A stretch of DNA of 64,000 nt from Hyphomicrobiales bacterium (GTDB lineage Bacteria > Pseudomonadota > Alphaproteobacteria > Rhizobiales > Beijerinckiaceae): positions 1-64,000 of the forward strand of contig JAGXAM010000014.1 in the NCBI GenBank assembly GCA_019075905.1, given 5' to 3'. Positions 45,869 to 54,964 of this stretch are shown one piece after another. Within the stretch, counting starts at the first letter, position 1, and every line of letters starts with the position of its first letter. Position numbers and translations under genes: made by a program. The notes beneath the pieces are model-generated. The model saw nothing but the letters and a program-made list of their open reading frames with translations, did not search any database and was not told where the DNA came from.

Positions 45869-45897
45869 AGAATATGGAAGCGCTTCCAGTTTGGCAA
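45869..45897 (-). promoter_or_regulatory. lacI-type promoter with operator in the spacer
   Basis: On the minus strand, TTGCCA (45892-45897), 17-base spacer, TATTCT (45869-45874). The 14-base perfect palindrome TGGAAGCGCTTCCA (45875-45888), with the central CpG usual for LacI-family operators, fills most of the spacer, so repressor and polymerase cannot bind together. Confidence 0.8.
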
Positions 45898-46062
45898 TGG
45901 CCTGCCCGCCTGTCAATCACAAAGCCAAAGATGGATGGATGGGGTGAGGCGGCGATGACATCCGGCTAGGCCTGGTCATGGGCTCATCATGGCTGCCGCC
46001 CCGCTGGTGCCCATGGCGGGGGCGGCAGGCCTTGTCGACTTCAGGCCGCGAGGGGCTCGTTC

Positions 46063-46632
46063 TCAGCGATCGCCGAGGCTGCCGCCGGCATCGGCCAGAG
46101 CCGCGCCCACTTCCAGCCCGAGATCAGCCATGCTGGTCTCTTCCACGGTCGCCAGCGTCTCGCCCTTGGCCTGACGCTCGGCTTCTTCGGGTGAACGGGC
46201 GACATTGACGGTGACGGTCGAAGTCACTTCCGGGTGCAGGTGCACCGGCACCTCATGCAGGCCAATGGCCTTGATCGGCGCATTCAGGGTCACCTGATTG
46301 CGCTGCACCTTGAAGCCGTCGGCATTGATCAGTTCAGCAATGTCGCGCGGCGACACTGAGCCATAAAGCTGACCGGTTTCGCCGGCCTGGCGGATGATGG
46401 TGAAGCTCTTGCCGTTGAGCTTTTCGGCGTCGGTGGCGGCGTCGGCCTTCAGTTCGTTGTTGCGGGCTTCGAGCGCAGCGCGCTGGCTTTCAAACTTCTT
46501 CAGATTGGCTTCGGTGGCGCGAAGCGCTTTTTGCCGCGGCAGCAGAAAATTGCGGGCATAGCCGTCCTTGACGCGGACCTTGTCGCCCATATGGCCCAAT
46601 TTGCCAACGCGTTCGAGCAGGATAACTTCCAT
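46063..46632 (-). CDS. rplI: 50S ribosomal protein L9
   Basis: Large-subunit protein of 189 residues. N-terminal domain [32 protein letters not shown] is canonical, followed by the long helix and C-terminal domain ([23 protein letters not shown]). The C-terminal extension of about 35 residues is usual in alphaproteobacteria. ATG at 46632. It is 168 bases downstream of rpsR; neither DUF2232 nor dnaB, the usual neighbours, is present. Confidence 0.96.
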   Translation of the reverse strand: MEVILLERVGKLGHMGDKVRVKDGYARNFLLPRQKALRATEANLKKFESQRAALEARNNELKADAATDAEKLNGKSFTIIRQAGETGQLYGSVSPRDIAELINADGFKVQRNQVTLNAPIKAIGLHEVPVHLHPEVTSTVTVNVARSPEEAERQAKGETLATVEETSMADLGLEVGAALADAGGSLGDR

Positions 46633-46800
46633 GGTGTGACCTCGTTTCAAAAGCAGGATGAAAACGGGATCCACACGACACGGAGCGCTTGCTGGCGCCC
46701 GGTCAGCGGCTGTCCCGTCGGTGACGGTTAGGAGGCAGCAATGCCGCCCCCAGCCTTGATAATGGCGCTGCGCCCATCGAGGGCGCAACGCGCCGGTGAT

Positions 46801-47046
46801 TCAGCCGATCACGTAGGGCAGCAGCCCGAGGAAACGGGCGCGCTTGATGGCATTGGCCAATTCGCGCTGCTTGATCGCCGAGACGGCGGTGATGCGCGAG
46901 GGCACGATCTTGCCGCGCTCGGAAATATAGCGCGAGAGCAGGCGGGTATCCTTGTAATCGATCTTCGGTGCGTTGGCACCGGAGAACGGGCAGGTCTTGC
47001 GGCGGCGGAAAAACGGGCGCCGGGCGGTTTCAGTGGACATGGACAT
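46801..47046 (-). CDS. rpsR: 30S ribosomal protein S18
   Basis: Small-subunit protein of 81 residues that pairs with S6: [60 protein letters not shown] second ATG two codons in is possible. Starts two bases after the rpsF stop. A 7-bp GC hairpin (46769-46787) follows the stop without a T-run. Confidence 0.96.
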   Translation of the reverse strand: MSMSTETARRPFFRRRKTCPFSGANAPKIDYKDTRLLSRYISERGKIVPSRITAVSAIKQRELANAIKRARFLGLLPYVIG

Positions 47047-47048
47047 GA

Positions 47049-47486
47049 TCAGGCATTCCCTTCGTAGCTGGCGGCGTCGTCACGCGGGCGGCGCGGGCCG
47101 CGGTCACGGTCGGGACGGTCACTGCGCGGGGGGCGCGGGCTGCGCTCGCCGCGATCATCTTCCTCGCGCTTGCGCAACATGGCCGAGGGGCCATCCTCAT
47201 GCGCTTCTACGCGCAGGGTGATGAAGCGCAGCACGTCTTCGCTGATGCCCATCATTCGCTCCATCTCGACCACGGCGGCCGACGGAGCATCGATGTTCAT
47301 CAGGCAGAAATGCGCCTTGCGGTTCTTCTTGATGCGGTAGGCCAGCGACTTCACGCCCCAGTTCTCGACCTTGGCGATCGTGCCGCCATTGGCGGTGATG
47401 ATGCCCTTGAACTGCTCGGTCAAGGCATCGACCTGCTGGGTGGTAACGTCCTGACGGACCAGAAATACGTGCTCATAGAGAGCCAT
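47049..47486 (-). CDS. rpsF: 30S ribosomal protein S6
   Basis: Small-subunit protein of 145 residues: [47 protein letters not shown], and an acidic/basic low-complexity tail rich in Arg, Asp and Pro. It pairs with S18. The ATG at 47486 is chosen on family alignment. First gene of rpsF-rpsR-rplI. xylB, on the same strand, lies upstream after a 199-base gap. Confidence 0.96.
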   Translation of the reverse strand: MALYEHVFLVRQDVTTQQVDALTEQFKGIITANGGTIAKVENWGVKSLAYRIKKNRKAHFCLMNIDAPSAAVVEMERMMGISEDVLRFITLRVEAHEDGPSAMLRKREEDDRGERSPRPPRSDRPDRDRGPRRPRDDAASYEGNA

Positions 47487-47685
47487 GCGGACCCTTTCTC
47501 GGTTTAGCATGTTCCGGCGCGGAGCCCTGCGAGCCGGTGAGGGCCCGAACGGTGTCGAAGGCGGAGACAAGGGAAGACGGATCGGAAGACCCTTCGCGTT
47601 TTGACACGCGCCAACCTTTCAGCCCCCGGCCGGAACTGAACGAGCTGCTGTTACGCCAAGCGCGGGCAAAGGGCAAGCCTTTTGA

Positions 47686-49182
47686 TCAGCCTGCGTCGCG
47701 CAAGGGCGGAAATTGGCTTTTCAGCGACTGATAAAGCGCACGAAAATGCGGCAGGCGCCGGGCATAGGCGGCGACATCACGCGGGTTTGGCGTGATGGTG
47801 GCGCTGATTTTCGGTGCGGTGCAGACCTCTTGCGCAGCTTCGCCGGTCAGGGCGAGACGCGCCAGCCGGGCGGCACCAAAGGCCGGGCCACGGGCGCTGG
47901 CATCATAGCGCACCAGCGGCACGTCCAGCACATCGCTGAGAATTTGCAGCCACAGCGGGCTGCGGGCGCCACCGCCGATGACGCCGGCTTCGGTGATGGT
48001 CGTGCCCGAGCGCGCCAGACAATCGCGGGCATCGGCGAAGCTGAAGGCGACGCCCTCCATGATGGCGCGCACCACATCGCCGCGCGAGGTCGCCGGGGTC
48101 AGGCCGAACAGCACGCCGCGCGCATCGGGATCATTATGCGGTGTGCGCTCGCCGGTGAGATAGGGCAGGAACAGCAGGGGCGCGGCGGGCGGTGCTGTTT
48201 CCGCCTCGGCCAGCAGGGCGGTGACTTCGGCGCCGAACAGGTCGCTGGCAAAGGCCAGCGAGCTTGCGGCGCTGAGCATTGCTCCCATCTGCAGCCAGCG
48301 GCCTGGCAAGGCGTGACAGAAGGCGTGCACCATCAATTCCGGGGCCGGACGAAAGCTGCTGGTGGTGACAAAAAGCTGGCCCGAAGTGCCGAGCGACAAA
48401 AACGCATCGCCGTCATTGATGGCACCGATGCCGACGGCGCCAGCTGCCGCATCACCGGCGCCGCCGGCGACAACGACCCCCGGGCACAATCCGAAGCGCG
48501 CCGCGAGACCTGTCTGCACCGTGCCGGCCGCCTCACTGCCTTCAACGAGGCGCGGCAACTGGCCCTTGCCGATGTTGACGGCGCCGAGCGCGGTCGGTGA
48601 CCAGGCGCGCCGAGCCTCATCGAGCAGCCAGGTTCCGGCGGCATCGGACATGTCGGTGATGCAGGCACCCGTTAGTTTCAGGCGCACATAATCCTTCGGC
48701 AGCATCAGCATGGCGAGTCTGGCGCGCAATGCGGGCTCATGATGTGCCAGCCAGTCGAGCTTGGGCGCGGTGAGGCCCGACATCGGCATGACGCCGGTCT
48801 CGCGTGACAAATCGGGAAAGCGCCGCGCCAGTGCCTCGGCTTCGGCGCCGCTGCGCGAATCATTCCACAGGATCGCCGGGCGCAGCGGCGTCATGGCGGC
48901 ATCGAGCATGACGGCGCCATGCATCTGGCCGGAGAGGCCGATGGCCCCTACCCGCGCCATGGCGCCCGCGTGCTGCTGCTGGAACTGCCCGAGCACATGC
49001 TCGACCGCCTGCCACCACAGGTCCGGGTGCTGCTCGCTCCAGCCCCGGTGCGGGCGGCTGGTGGCAAGGGCGACATCGGCTTGCGCGACAATCTCCTGCG
49101 TCTTGTCGACCAACACGGCCTTGACGGCGGAGGTGCCGACATCAATGCCGATGAAATGGTCGCTGCGCTCGTGGGTGCTCAT
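47686..49182 (-). CDS. xylB: Xylulokinase
   Basis: FGGY-family sugar kinase of 498 residues that phosphorylates D-xylulose. Motifs are IGIDVGTSAVKAVLVD (phosphate 1), RPAILWNDSRSGAEAEAL, GMMPMSGL-like GVMPMSGLTAPKLDWLA, GGAGDAAAGAVGIG, SLGTSGQLFVTT, PYLTGERTPHND and GGGARSPLWLQILSDVLDVPL. The ATG at 49182 (MSTHERSDHFIGID) is used. It sits between rpsF and fabD, which are usually neighbours in this order, and could serve the xylFHG importer 38 kb away. No xylA is in the window. Confidence 0.94.
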   Translation of the reverse strand: MSTHERSDHFIGIDVGTSAVKAVLVDKTQEIVAQADVALATSRPHRGWSEQHPDLWWQAVEHVLGQFQQQHAGAMARVGAIGLSGQMHGAVMLDAAMTPLRPAILWNDSRSGAEAEALARRFPDLSRETGVMPMSGLTAPKLDWLAHHEPALRARLAMLMLPKDYVRLKLTGACITDMSDAAGTWLLDEARRAWSPTALGAVNIGKGQLPRLVEGSEAAGTVQTGLAARFGLCPGVVVAGGAGDAAAGAVGIGAINDGDAFLSLGTSGQLFVTTSSFRPAPELMVHAFCHALPGRWLQMGAMLSAASSLAFASDLFGAEVTALLAEAETAPPAAPLLFLPYLTGERTPHNDPDARGVLFGLTPATSRGDVVRAIMEGVAFSFADARDCLARSGTTITEAGVIGGGARSPLWLQILSDVLDVPLVRYDASARGPAFGAARLARLALTGEAAQEVCTAPKISATITPNPRDVAAYARRLPHFRALYQSLKSQFPPLRDAG

Positions 49183-49273
49183 GTTGGCCCTGCTTGCTGC
49201 CGAAGGTGGGCTATCCTTGACTCGGAAGCGCGGCAATGTCACTTCCAAACGGATTTTTCAGGTGGTGGGGCCC

Positions 49274-50236
49274 ATGTCGCGCGCGTTACTATTTCCCGGC
49301 CAAGGGTCGCAGACCCCGGGCATGGGCAAGGATCTGGCCGAAAATTTCGCGGTAGCACGAGCCGTTTATGACGAAGTTGATGCTGCGCTTGGCGAAAGGC
49401 TGTCGCAGGTCATCTTTGAAGGGCCGGAAGCTGACCTGACCCTGACCGCCAATGCCCAGCCCGCCCTGATGGCAACTTCGATGGCCGCCCTGCGGGTGCT
49501 GGAAACCGAGACCGGGCTCGATATTGGCCGCGACATTGCCTTTGTCGCCGGGCATTCGCTTGGCGAATATTCGGCGCTGGCGGCGGCAGGTGCGCTGGAT
49601 GTGACGACGACGGCACGCTTGCTGCGGTTGCGGGGTCTCGCCATGCAGAAAGCGGTGCCGGCCGGGGTCGGTGCCATGGCGGCGCTGCTCGGGGTTGAGC
49701 CGGGCGCTGCGGCTGACTTTGTCGCGCAGGCGGCGCGCGAGAGCGGCGAGGTTTGCGGCATTGCCAATGATAATGGCGGTGGCCAGGTGGTGATTTCCGG
49801 CACAGCGGCGGCTGTGGCCCGCGGCGTCGAGATTGCCAAGGCGGCAGGCGTCAAGCGCGCGGTGCTGCTGCCGGTTTCGGCACCGTTTCATTGCACACTG
49901 ATGCAACCTGCCGCCGAAACCATGGCGCAGGCGCTGGCCGAAGCCAGGGTTAACGCGCCACGGGTGCCGCTGGTCGCCAATGTCACGGCGGCAGCGGTGC
50001 GCGACCCTGAAACCATCCGCGATTTGCTGGTGCGTCAGGTGACCGCGACGGTGCGCTGGCGCGAATCAGTGCTGTTCATGGCCGGCGCAGGCGTGAACGA
50101 GGCGCTTGAGCTTGGCGCCGGCAAAGTGCTGACCGGCTTGATCAAGCGCATCAGCGATACCATGACGGTGCGGGCGATCGGCACAAGGGCCGATGTCGAT
50201 GCCCTCAAGACTGCAGGGGAGTCCGGAAATGTTTGA
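49274..50236 (+). CDS. fabD: Malonyl-CoA:ACP transacylase
   Basis: Loads malonyl groups onto ACP for fatty acid synthesis. Nucleophile Ser95 in AGHSLGEYSAL, catalytic His in APFHCTLM, and the glutamine-rich start FPGQGSQTPGMGKDL are canonical; 320 residues. ATG at 49274; the frame is open upstream through antisense xylB but that part is not coding. Overlaps fabG by eight bases. Confidence 0.97.
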   Translation: MSRALLFPGQGSQTPGMGKDLAENFAVARAVYDEVDAALGERLSQVIFEGPEADLTLTANAQPALMATSMAALRVLETETGLDIGRDIAFVAGHSLGEYSALAAAGALDVTTTARLLRLRGLAMQKAVPAGVGAMAALLGVEPGAAADFVAQAARESGEVCGIANDNGGGQVVISGTAAAVARGVEIAKAAGVKRAVLLPVSAPFHCTLMQPAAETMAQALAEARVNAPRVPLVANVTAAAVRDPETIRDLLVRQVTATVRWRESVLFMAGAGVNEALELGAGKVLTGLIKRISDTMTVRAIGTRADVDALKTAGESGNV

Positions 50237-50966
50237 TCTTGCGGGCCGCAAGGCTTTAGTGACCGGGGCGAGCGGCGGTCTTGGCAGCGCCATTGCCCGG
50301 GGCCTGCATCAGCAGGGCGCCGAGGTGGCGTTGTCGGGCACACGCATCGAGGCTCTGGAAGCGCTGGCGCAAGAGCTTGGTTCGCGCGTGCATGTCACAC
50401 CATGCGATCTTGGGGATCGCGCCTCGCTGGATGCGCTCGTCCCTGCCGCGGAGAAAGCGCTCGGGCAGATTGATATTCTGGTCAACAATGCCGGTGTCAC
50501 GCGCGACAACCTGTTCATGCGCATGAAAGATGCCGAATGGGATCAGGTCATTGCCATCAACCTGACCTCGGCCTTCGTGCTGTCCCGCGCCGTGCTGCGC
50601 GGCATGATGAAGCGGCGCTTCGGGCGCATCATCGGCATCACCTCGATCGTCGGGGTCACCGGCAATCCCGGCCAGGGCAATTACGCCGCCTCGAAAGCCG
50701 GGATGATCGGCATGAGCAAGGCGCTGGCGGCGGAGGTCGCAAGCCGCGCCATCACCGTCAATTGCATCGCGCCGGGCTTTATCGCCAGCCCGATGACCGA
50801 CGCCCTGAATGAGACGCAGCGGGCGAGCATTCTCGCCAATGTGCCGATGGGCGCTTTGGGGCAAGGCAAAGATATTGCAGCAGCTTGCGTTTACCTCGCC
50901 AGCAACGAGGCTGGCTATGTCACCGGCCAGACGCTGCATGTGAATGGCGGCATGGCGATGATCTGA
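50229..50966 (+). CDS. fabG: 3-oxoacyl-ACP reductase
   Basis: NADPH-dependent SDR of 245 residues. TGASGGLG nucleotide motif, NNAG, and the catalytic Ser139, Tyr152 and Lys156 (NYAASKAGM). It reduces 3-ketoacyl-ACP in each elongation cycle. ATG at 50229, translationally coupled to fabD. Confidence 0.97.
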   Translation: MFDLAGRKALVTGASGGLGSAIARGLHQQGAEVALSGTRIEALEALAQELGSRVHVTPCDLGDRASLDALVPAAEKALGQIDILVNNAGVTRDNLFMRMKDAEWDQVIAINLTSAFVLSRAVLRGMMKRRFGRIIGITSIVGVTGNPGQGNYAASKAGMIGMSKALAAEVASRAITVNCIAPGFIASPMTDALNETQRASILANVPMGALGQGKDIAAACVYLASNEAGYVTGQTLHVNGGMAMI

Positions 50967-51195
50967 GGCACCCGGCGCGGGGCCTTGCGATGAAGTGGCT
51001 CACGGTGCTGAAAATTTGGCATTGGCAGGGTATCGCCATGCACAAATTAGTATGTTAGACGCCATTTAACGTGAAATCGCGGAAGCGTGGTTTTTGCGAC
51101 CTTGCGATGCTGAGCCATGTCATGCGCCGGATCGAAGGGTCGGAGGGAATTCAGGGGCACCGACAGCGGTGCGGCCAGAATGGTAATCGAGGCTG

Positions 51196-51218
51196 AAGGT
51201 ATTTGGCAAAAATACCTT
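51196..51218 (+). other. AT-rich stem-loop in the acpP leader
   Basis: Nine perfect pairs, AAGGTATTT and AAATACCTT, around GGCAA, followed by TT and then the acpP ribosome binding site (AGGGAAG). It ends 19 bases before the ATG. A weak terminator/attenuator or a start-site-regulating hairpin. Confidence 0.7.
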
Positions 51219-51237
51219 TTCAACAGGGAAGTGAGCA

Positions 51238-51477
51238 ATGAGCGAAGTCGCTGATCGGGTTAAGAAAATTGTGGTCGAACAGCTCGATGTCGATCCGTCG
51301 AAGGTTGTCGATAACGCCAATTTCATTGATGACCTTGGCGCGGATTCGCTCGACACCGTCGAACTGGTTATGGCCTTTGAAGAAGAATTTGGCGTTGAAA
51401 TCCCCGACGACGCTGCCGAGCACATCGTGACGGTCGGCGACGCTGTGAAATTCCTTGAAAAAGCCAAAGCAGCCTGA
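51238..51477 (+). CDS. acpP: Acyl carrier protein
   Basis: Acidic four-helix protein of 79 residues carrying acyl chains on a phosphopantetheine arm at Ser37 ([28 protein letters not shown]). Standard length. Preceded by a leader hairpin and followed by a strong terminator, so a separate abundant message is likely. Confidence 0.98.
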   Translation: MSEVADRVKKIVVEQLDVDPSKVVDNANFIDDLGADSLDTVELVMAFEEEFGVEIPDDAAEHIVTVGDAVKFLEKAKAA

Positions 51478-51526
51478 ATTTGCGACTTGACAGTCGCAAC
51501 AACTGGCTGATCATGAAAATGATACG

Positions 51527-51557
51527 GGCGCTGACGGCATCACCGTCAGCGCCTTTT
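51527..51557 (+). terminator. Rho-independent terminator of acpP
   Basis: Eleven perfect pairs (GGCGCTGACGG with CCGTCAGCGCC), five-base loop, then TTTT. Fifty bases after the acpP stop and before fabF. Confidence 0.9.
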
Positions 51558-51654
51558 ATGTTTGTGGCGCGGTTTTCATGACAGGCACCAGCGATGGCGC
51601 ACAGGATTGAAGCCGGGATTACCGGTCTTGAGGGTGGAAATGGGGGCATCGAAT

Positions 51655-52914
51655 ATGCGCAGAGTGGTTGTCACTGGCCTCGGTCTGGTTAGCCCTCTGG
51701 CGGATGGTGTCGAGGCAAGCTGGCAACGCTTGCTCGCAGGCCAATCGGGGATCAGGGCGATCACTTCGTTTGATGTGTCTGATCTCGCCTGCAAGATCGG
51801 CGGCGCCGTGCCGCGCGGCACGGGTGAGGCTGAATTTGATCCTGACCGCTATCTTGAGCCCAAAGAGCAACGCAAGGTCGATGATTTCATCACATATGGC
51901 ATAGCCGCTGCCGATCAGGCGCTGGCCGATGCCGGCTGGTTTCCCAAAACCCATGAGGACCAGATCGCGACCGGCGTGCTGATCGGCTCGGGCATCGGCG
52001 GGCTGGGCGGCATTTATGACGCCTCGGTCACGCTGCATGAACGCGGCCCGCGCCGCATTTCGCCGTTTTTCATTCCCGGACGCCTGATCAATCTGGTCAG
52101 CGGCCAGGTTTCGATCAAGCATGGCCTGAAAGGGCCCAACCATGCGGTGGTGACGGCCTGCTCGACCGGCGCGCATGCGATTGGCGATGCCGGACGGCTG
52201 GTGGCGCTGGGCGATGCCGATGTCATGGTGGCGGGCGGGGCCGAGGCCAGCCTGAACCGGCTTGCCTTTGCCGGATTTTCAGCAGCGCGCGCGCTTTCCA
52301 CCGGCTTCAACGATACGCCGGAACGTGCCTCACGCCCCTATGACAAGGATCGCGACGGGTTTGTCATGGGTGAGGGCGCGGGCTGCGTGGTGCTGGAGGA
52401 ATACGAGCACGCCATGGCACGCGGCGCGCGGATTTATGCCGAGCTGGTGGGCTATGGCCTGTCGGGCGATGCCTATCACATCACCTCGCCTGCGCCCGAC
52501 GGCGATGGCGCTTTCCGCTGCATGACCATGGCGCTGAAGCGCGCTGGCCTGGCGCCAGGCGAGGTCGATTACATCAACGCCCATGGCACTTCGACGCAGG
52601 TTGGCGACGAGATCGAACTGGCCGCCGCTGAACGCCTGCTCGGCTCTGCCGCCGACAAGGTGTCGATGTCGTCAACCAAATCCGCCACCGGGCACCTGCT
52701 CGGCGCGGCCGGAGCCATCGAGGCGATTTTCTCGATACTGGCGATGCGCGACCAGATCGCCCCGGCAACGCTCAATCTCGACAATCCCTCGGTGGTCAGC
52801 AAAATCGATCTGGTGGCGCATAAGCCGCGCGCCCGGAAAATCGATGTCGCATTGTCAAATTCCTTTGGTTTTGGCGGCACTAACGCTTCGGTGGTGTTCC
52901 GCCGCCTTGGCTGA
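51655..52914 (+). CDS. fabF: 3-oxoacyl-ACP synthase II
   Basis: Condensing enzyme of 419 residues. Nucleophile Cys169 (VVTACSTGAHAIGDAG), His of NAHGTSTQVGD and His of SSTKSATGHLLGAAG make the Cys-His-His triad. Start MRRVVVTGLGLVSPL at 51655; an ATG five codons upstream (51640) is possible. Lies beyond the acpP terminator, so it may have its own promoter or use read-through. Confidence 0.97.
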   Translation: MRRVVVTGLGLVSPLADGVEASWQRLLAGQSGIRAITSFDVSDLACKIGGAVPRGTGEAEFDPDRYLEPKEQRKVDDFITYGIAAADQALADAGWFPKTHEDQIATGVLIGSGIGGLGGIYDASVTLHERGPRRISPFFIPGRLINLVSGQVSIKHGLKGPNHAVVTACSTGAHAIGDAGRLVALGDADVMVAGGAEASLNRLAFAGFSAARALSTGFNDTPERASRPYDKDRDGFVMGEGAGCVVLEEYEHAMARGARIYAELVGYGLSGDAYHITSPAPDGDGAFRCMTMALKRAGLAPGEVDYINAHGTSTQVGDEIELAAAERLLGSAADKVSMSSTKSATGHLLGAAGAIEAIFSILAMRDQIAPATLNLDNPSVVSKIDLVAHKPRARKIDVALSNSFGFGGTNASVVFRRLG

Positions 52915-53066
52915 AGCCCGCGGCAAATGCGCAAAATGCAGCCCTTTGCGGTTGCCAAGCCTGGCTGAACGTCGCATTATGGCGGCCGGTGCAGGTGAGT
53001 GTTGCAACAGGAGAGCGTCGCTGCTGATCCGGGCCTGAAACTCGCAACAGCGCAACGCGACATGAC

Positions 53067-54809
53067 ATGACGGACGAACTACCAGACGACCGGACTCCGG
53101 CTTCGGCCCCTGCCAATGACCTCGCAGACAATGAGATTTCGCCGACGCCGGCGGCGCCTGCTGCTGGTTCGTCCAAGCGGCTGTTCGGCTCGCGCAAGCT
53201 GCTGAAAAGCCCGAAGGAGGCGTTGCAGCCCGATCTGGTGCCACCACCGCCGCCACGCCCGAAGCGCCGCCGCCGCTCGCTGTCTTCCCAGGTCAGCGGC
53301 TTTGTCACCTTTGGTGCGGCCTTGTTTTTGCTGGTGGGCTTTTTCGTCGGCGAGGCCAAGAAGCAGCTGGAAATGCCCGGGCCGCTGACCAAAAATACGG
53401 TGGTGATGATCCCTCGCGGCACTGACACGCCCGGCATTGTCAATGTCCTGCTGCAAAACGGCGTTATCCGCGATGATTTCTGGATGCAGGTGGCGCTGTT
53501 TCTCAAGGGCCAGCGCGGCCGCCTGAAAGCCGGCGAATACCAGTTCACGGCCTCAGAAACGCTGGCCTCGGTAATGTCGACGATCATTGCCGGCAAGTCG
53601 ATCGAGCATTCCCTGACGATCCCGGAGGGCTGGAGCGTCGAGCAGGTTGTGGAGCGGCTCGATGCCGACCCGCTGCTGACCGGAACCATCTCGCAACTGC
53701 CGCCGGAAGGCTCGTTGCTGCCCAGCACCTACAAATATCTGCGCGGCGATACGCGGGGCCACCTGATTGCCGTGATGACGGCCGACGACCGGAAACTTCT
53801 GGCGCAGATCTGGGCCGGGCGTGACCCGACCCTGCCGCTTAAGACACCGGAGCAACTGGTGACGCTGGCCTCGATTGTCGAGAAGGAAACCGGCAAGATC
53901 GACGAGCGCCCGCGCGTTGCTGCGGTGTTTCTCAACCGGTTGCAGAGGCGCATGCCGTTGCAATCCGATCCGACCGTGATCTACGGCCTGGTGGGCGGCA
54001 AGGCTGCGCTCGGTCACCAGTTGACCAAGGCCGATCTGCAAACACCCTCCCCATATAATACTTACCTGCATTACGGGCTGCCGCCCGGCCCGATCGGCAA
54101 TCCCGGCAAGGCCGCGCTGGAAGCCGTCGCGCACCCGGATCACACCAAGGAGCTTTATTTCGTGGCCGATGGCTCGGGTGGCCATGTCTTTGCTGATACG
54201 CTGAAGCAGCACAATATCAATGTCGCGCATTGGCGGGCGCTGCAAAAGCTGAAAGATGCCGCCTCGCCGGGGGCGGCGCCGGCAGCCACGCCCGATGCCG
54301 TGCCGGCCGCGGCGCCGCTGGCCGACCCGAAATTGCGCCAGCAACACAGCGAGCTGCTGCCTGATCAGCAGGATTTTTCACGAAGCCTCGCTGCACAGCG
54401 GAGCGCGCTGGCCGCCGCCACGCCGCTGGCCCGCGATTTGCGGGCGCGGGCCTTGCGCCTCGCCACCGCCTTGCAGTTCAATTATGGCGTCGGTATCGGC
54501 CTCGCGCAGCAAGATGCAACGGCTGCCCCGGCGCAGGCGAAAGCCAGTGCCACCGATGCGGCGCTCGATGCCGGACTTCCCGGCGCCGATCTGACGAATT
54601 TTCACCCGGTAAGGCCTTCGGCGACCGAACGCTCGGCACTTGCGGCCATCAACCGGCATATGCCTATGGCCAAAGGGCCGAAGGGCCGTGCCGTGGTCCG
54701 CCGGGCGCTCGCCTATGATGCCAGCGAGGGCACAAGCTATGATCCGCTGCGCGAACATGGCTATGATCTCAACGCCACCCAGAATGTGCCGGCGCTCAAG
54801 GCACCCTGA
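53067..54809 (+). CDS. mltG: Endolytic transglycosylase MltG
   Basis: Inner-membrane lytic transglycosylase that releases nascent glycan strands. Residues 1-70 are cytoplasmic and proline-rich (LVPPPPPRPKRRRR), one membrane span near 78-94 (GFVTFGAALFLLVGFFVG), then a LysM-like part and the YceG domain with catalytic Glu in LASIVEKETG and NTYLHYGLPPGPIGNPG. The last about 170 residues (Ala-rich, coiled) are an extension beyond the usual end. Standard place in the alphaproteobacterial fab cluster. Confidence 0.95.
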   Translation: MTDELPDDRTPASAPANDLADNEISPTPAAPAAGSSKRLFGSRKLLKSPKEALQPDLVPPPPPRPKRRRRSLSSQVSGFVTFGAALFLLVGFFVGEAKKQLEMPGPLTKNTVVMIPRGTDTPGIVNVLLQNGVIRDDFWMQVALFLKGQRGRLKAGEYQFTASETLASVMSTIIAGKSIEHSLTIPEGWSVEQVVERLDADPLLTGTISQLPPEGSLLPSTYKYLRGDTRGHLIAVMTADDRKLLAQIWAGRDPTLPLKTPEQLVTLASIVEKETGKIDERPRVAAVFLNRLQRRMPLQSDPTVIYGLVGGKAALGHQLTKADLQTPSPYNTYLHYGLPPGPIGNPGKAALEAVAHPDHTKELYFVADGSGGHVFADTLKQHNINVAHWRALQKLKDAASPGAAPAATPDAVPAAAPLADPKLRQQHSELLPDQQDFSRSLAAQRSALAAATPLARDLRARALRLATALQFNYGVGIGLAQQDATAAPAQAKASATDAALDAGLPGADLTNFHPVRPSATERSALAAINRHMPMAKGPKGRAVVRRALAYDASEGTSYDPLREHGYDLNATQNVPALKAP

Positions 54810-54907
54810 GCCAGAAACACTGCCCCTTGCCTAAAGCATGCGGCTCGGCTAAGGGACGCGCATTCCACACGCGATGTGAGCGGCCCTGATTCAAGGGTTG
54901 CACCGGT

Positions 54908-54927
54908 GGGCCCGGATTTCCGGGGCC
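54908..54927 (+). other. GC-rich hairpin in the rpsB leader
   Basis: GGGCCCGGA and TCCGGGGCC pair at eight of nine positions around TT, 37 bases before rpsB. Could belong to autogenous S2 control or attenuation; nothing more can be shown. Confidence 0.3.
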
Positions 54928-54964
54928 TTGATATCATCGCGGCGGCATAACCGGAGACGAACAC

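Noticed and set aside
48761-49273. Upstream extension of the fabD frame
   Set aside because: Antisense to xylB; FabD homology begins at 49274.
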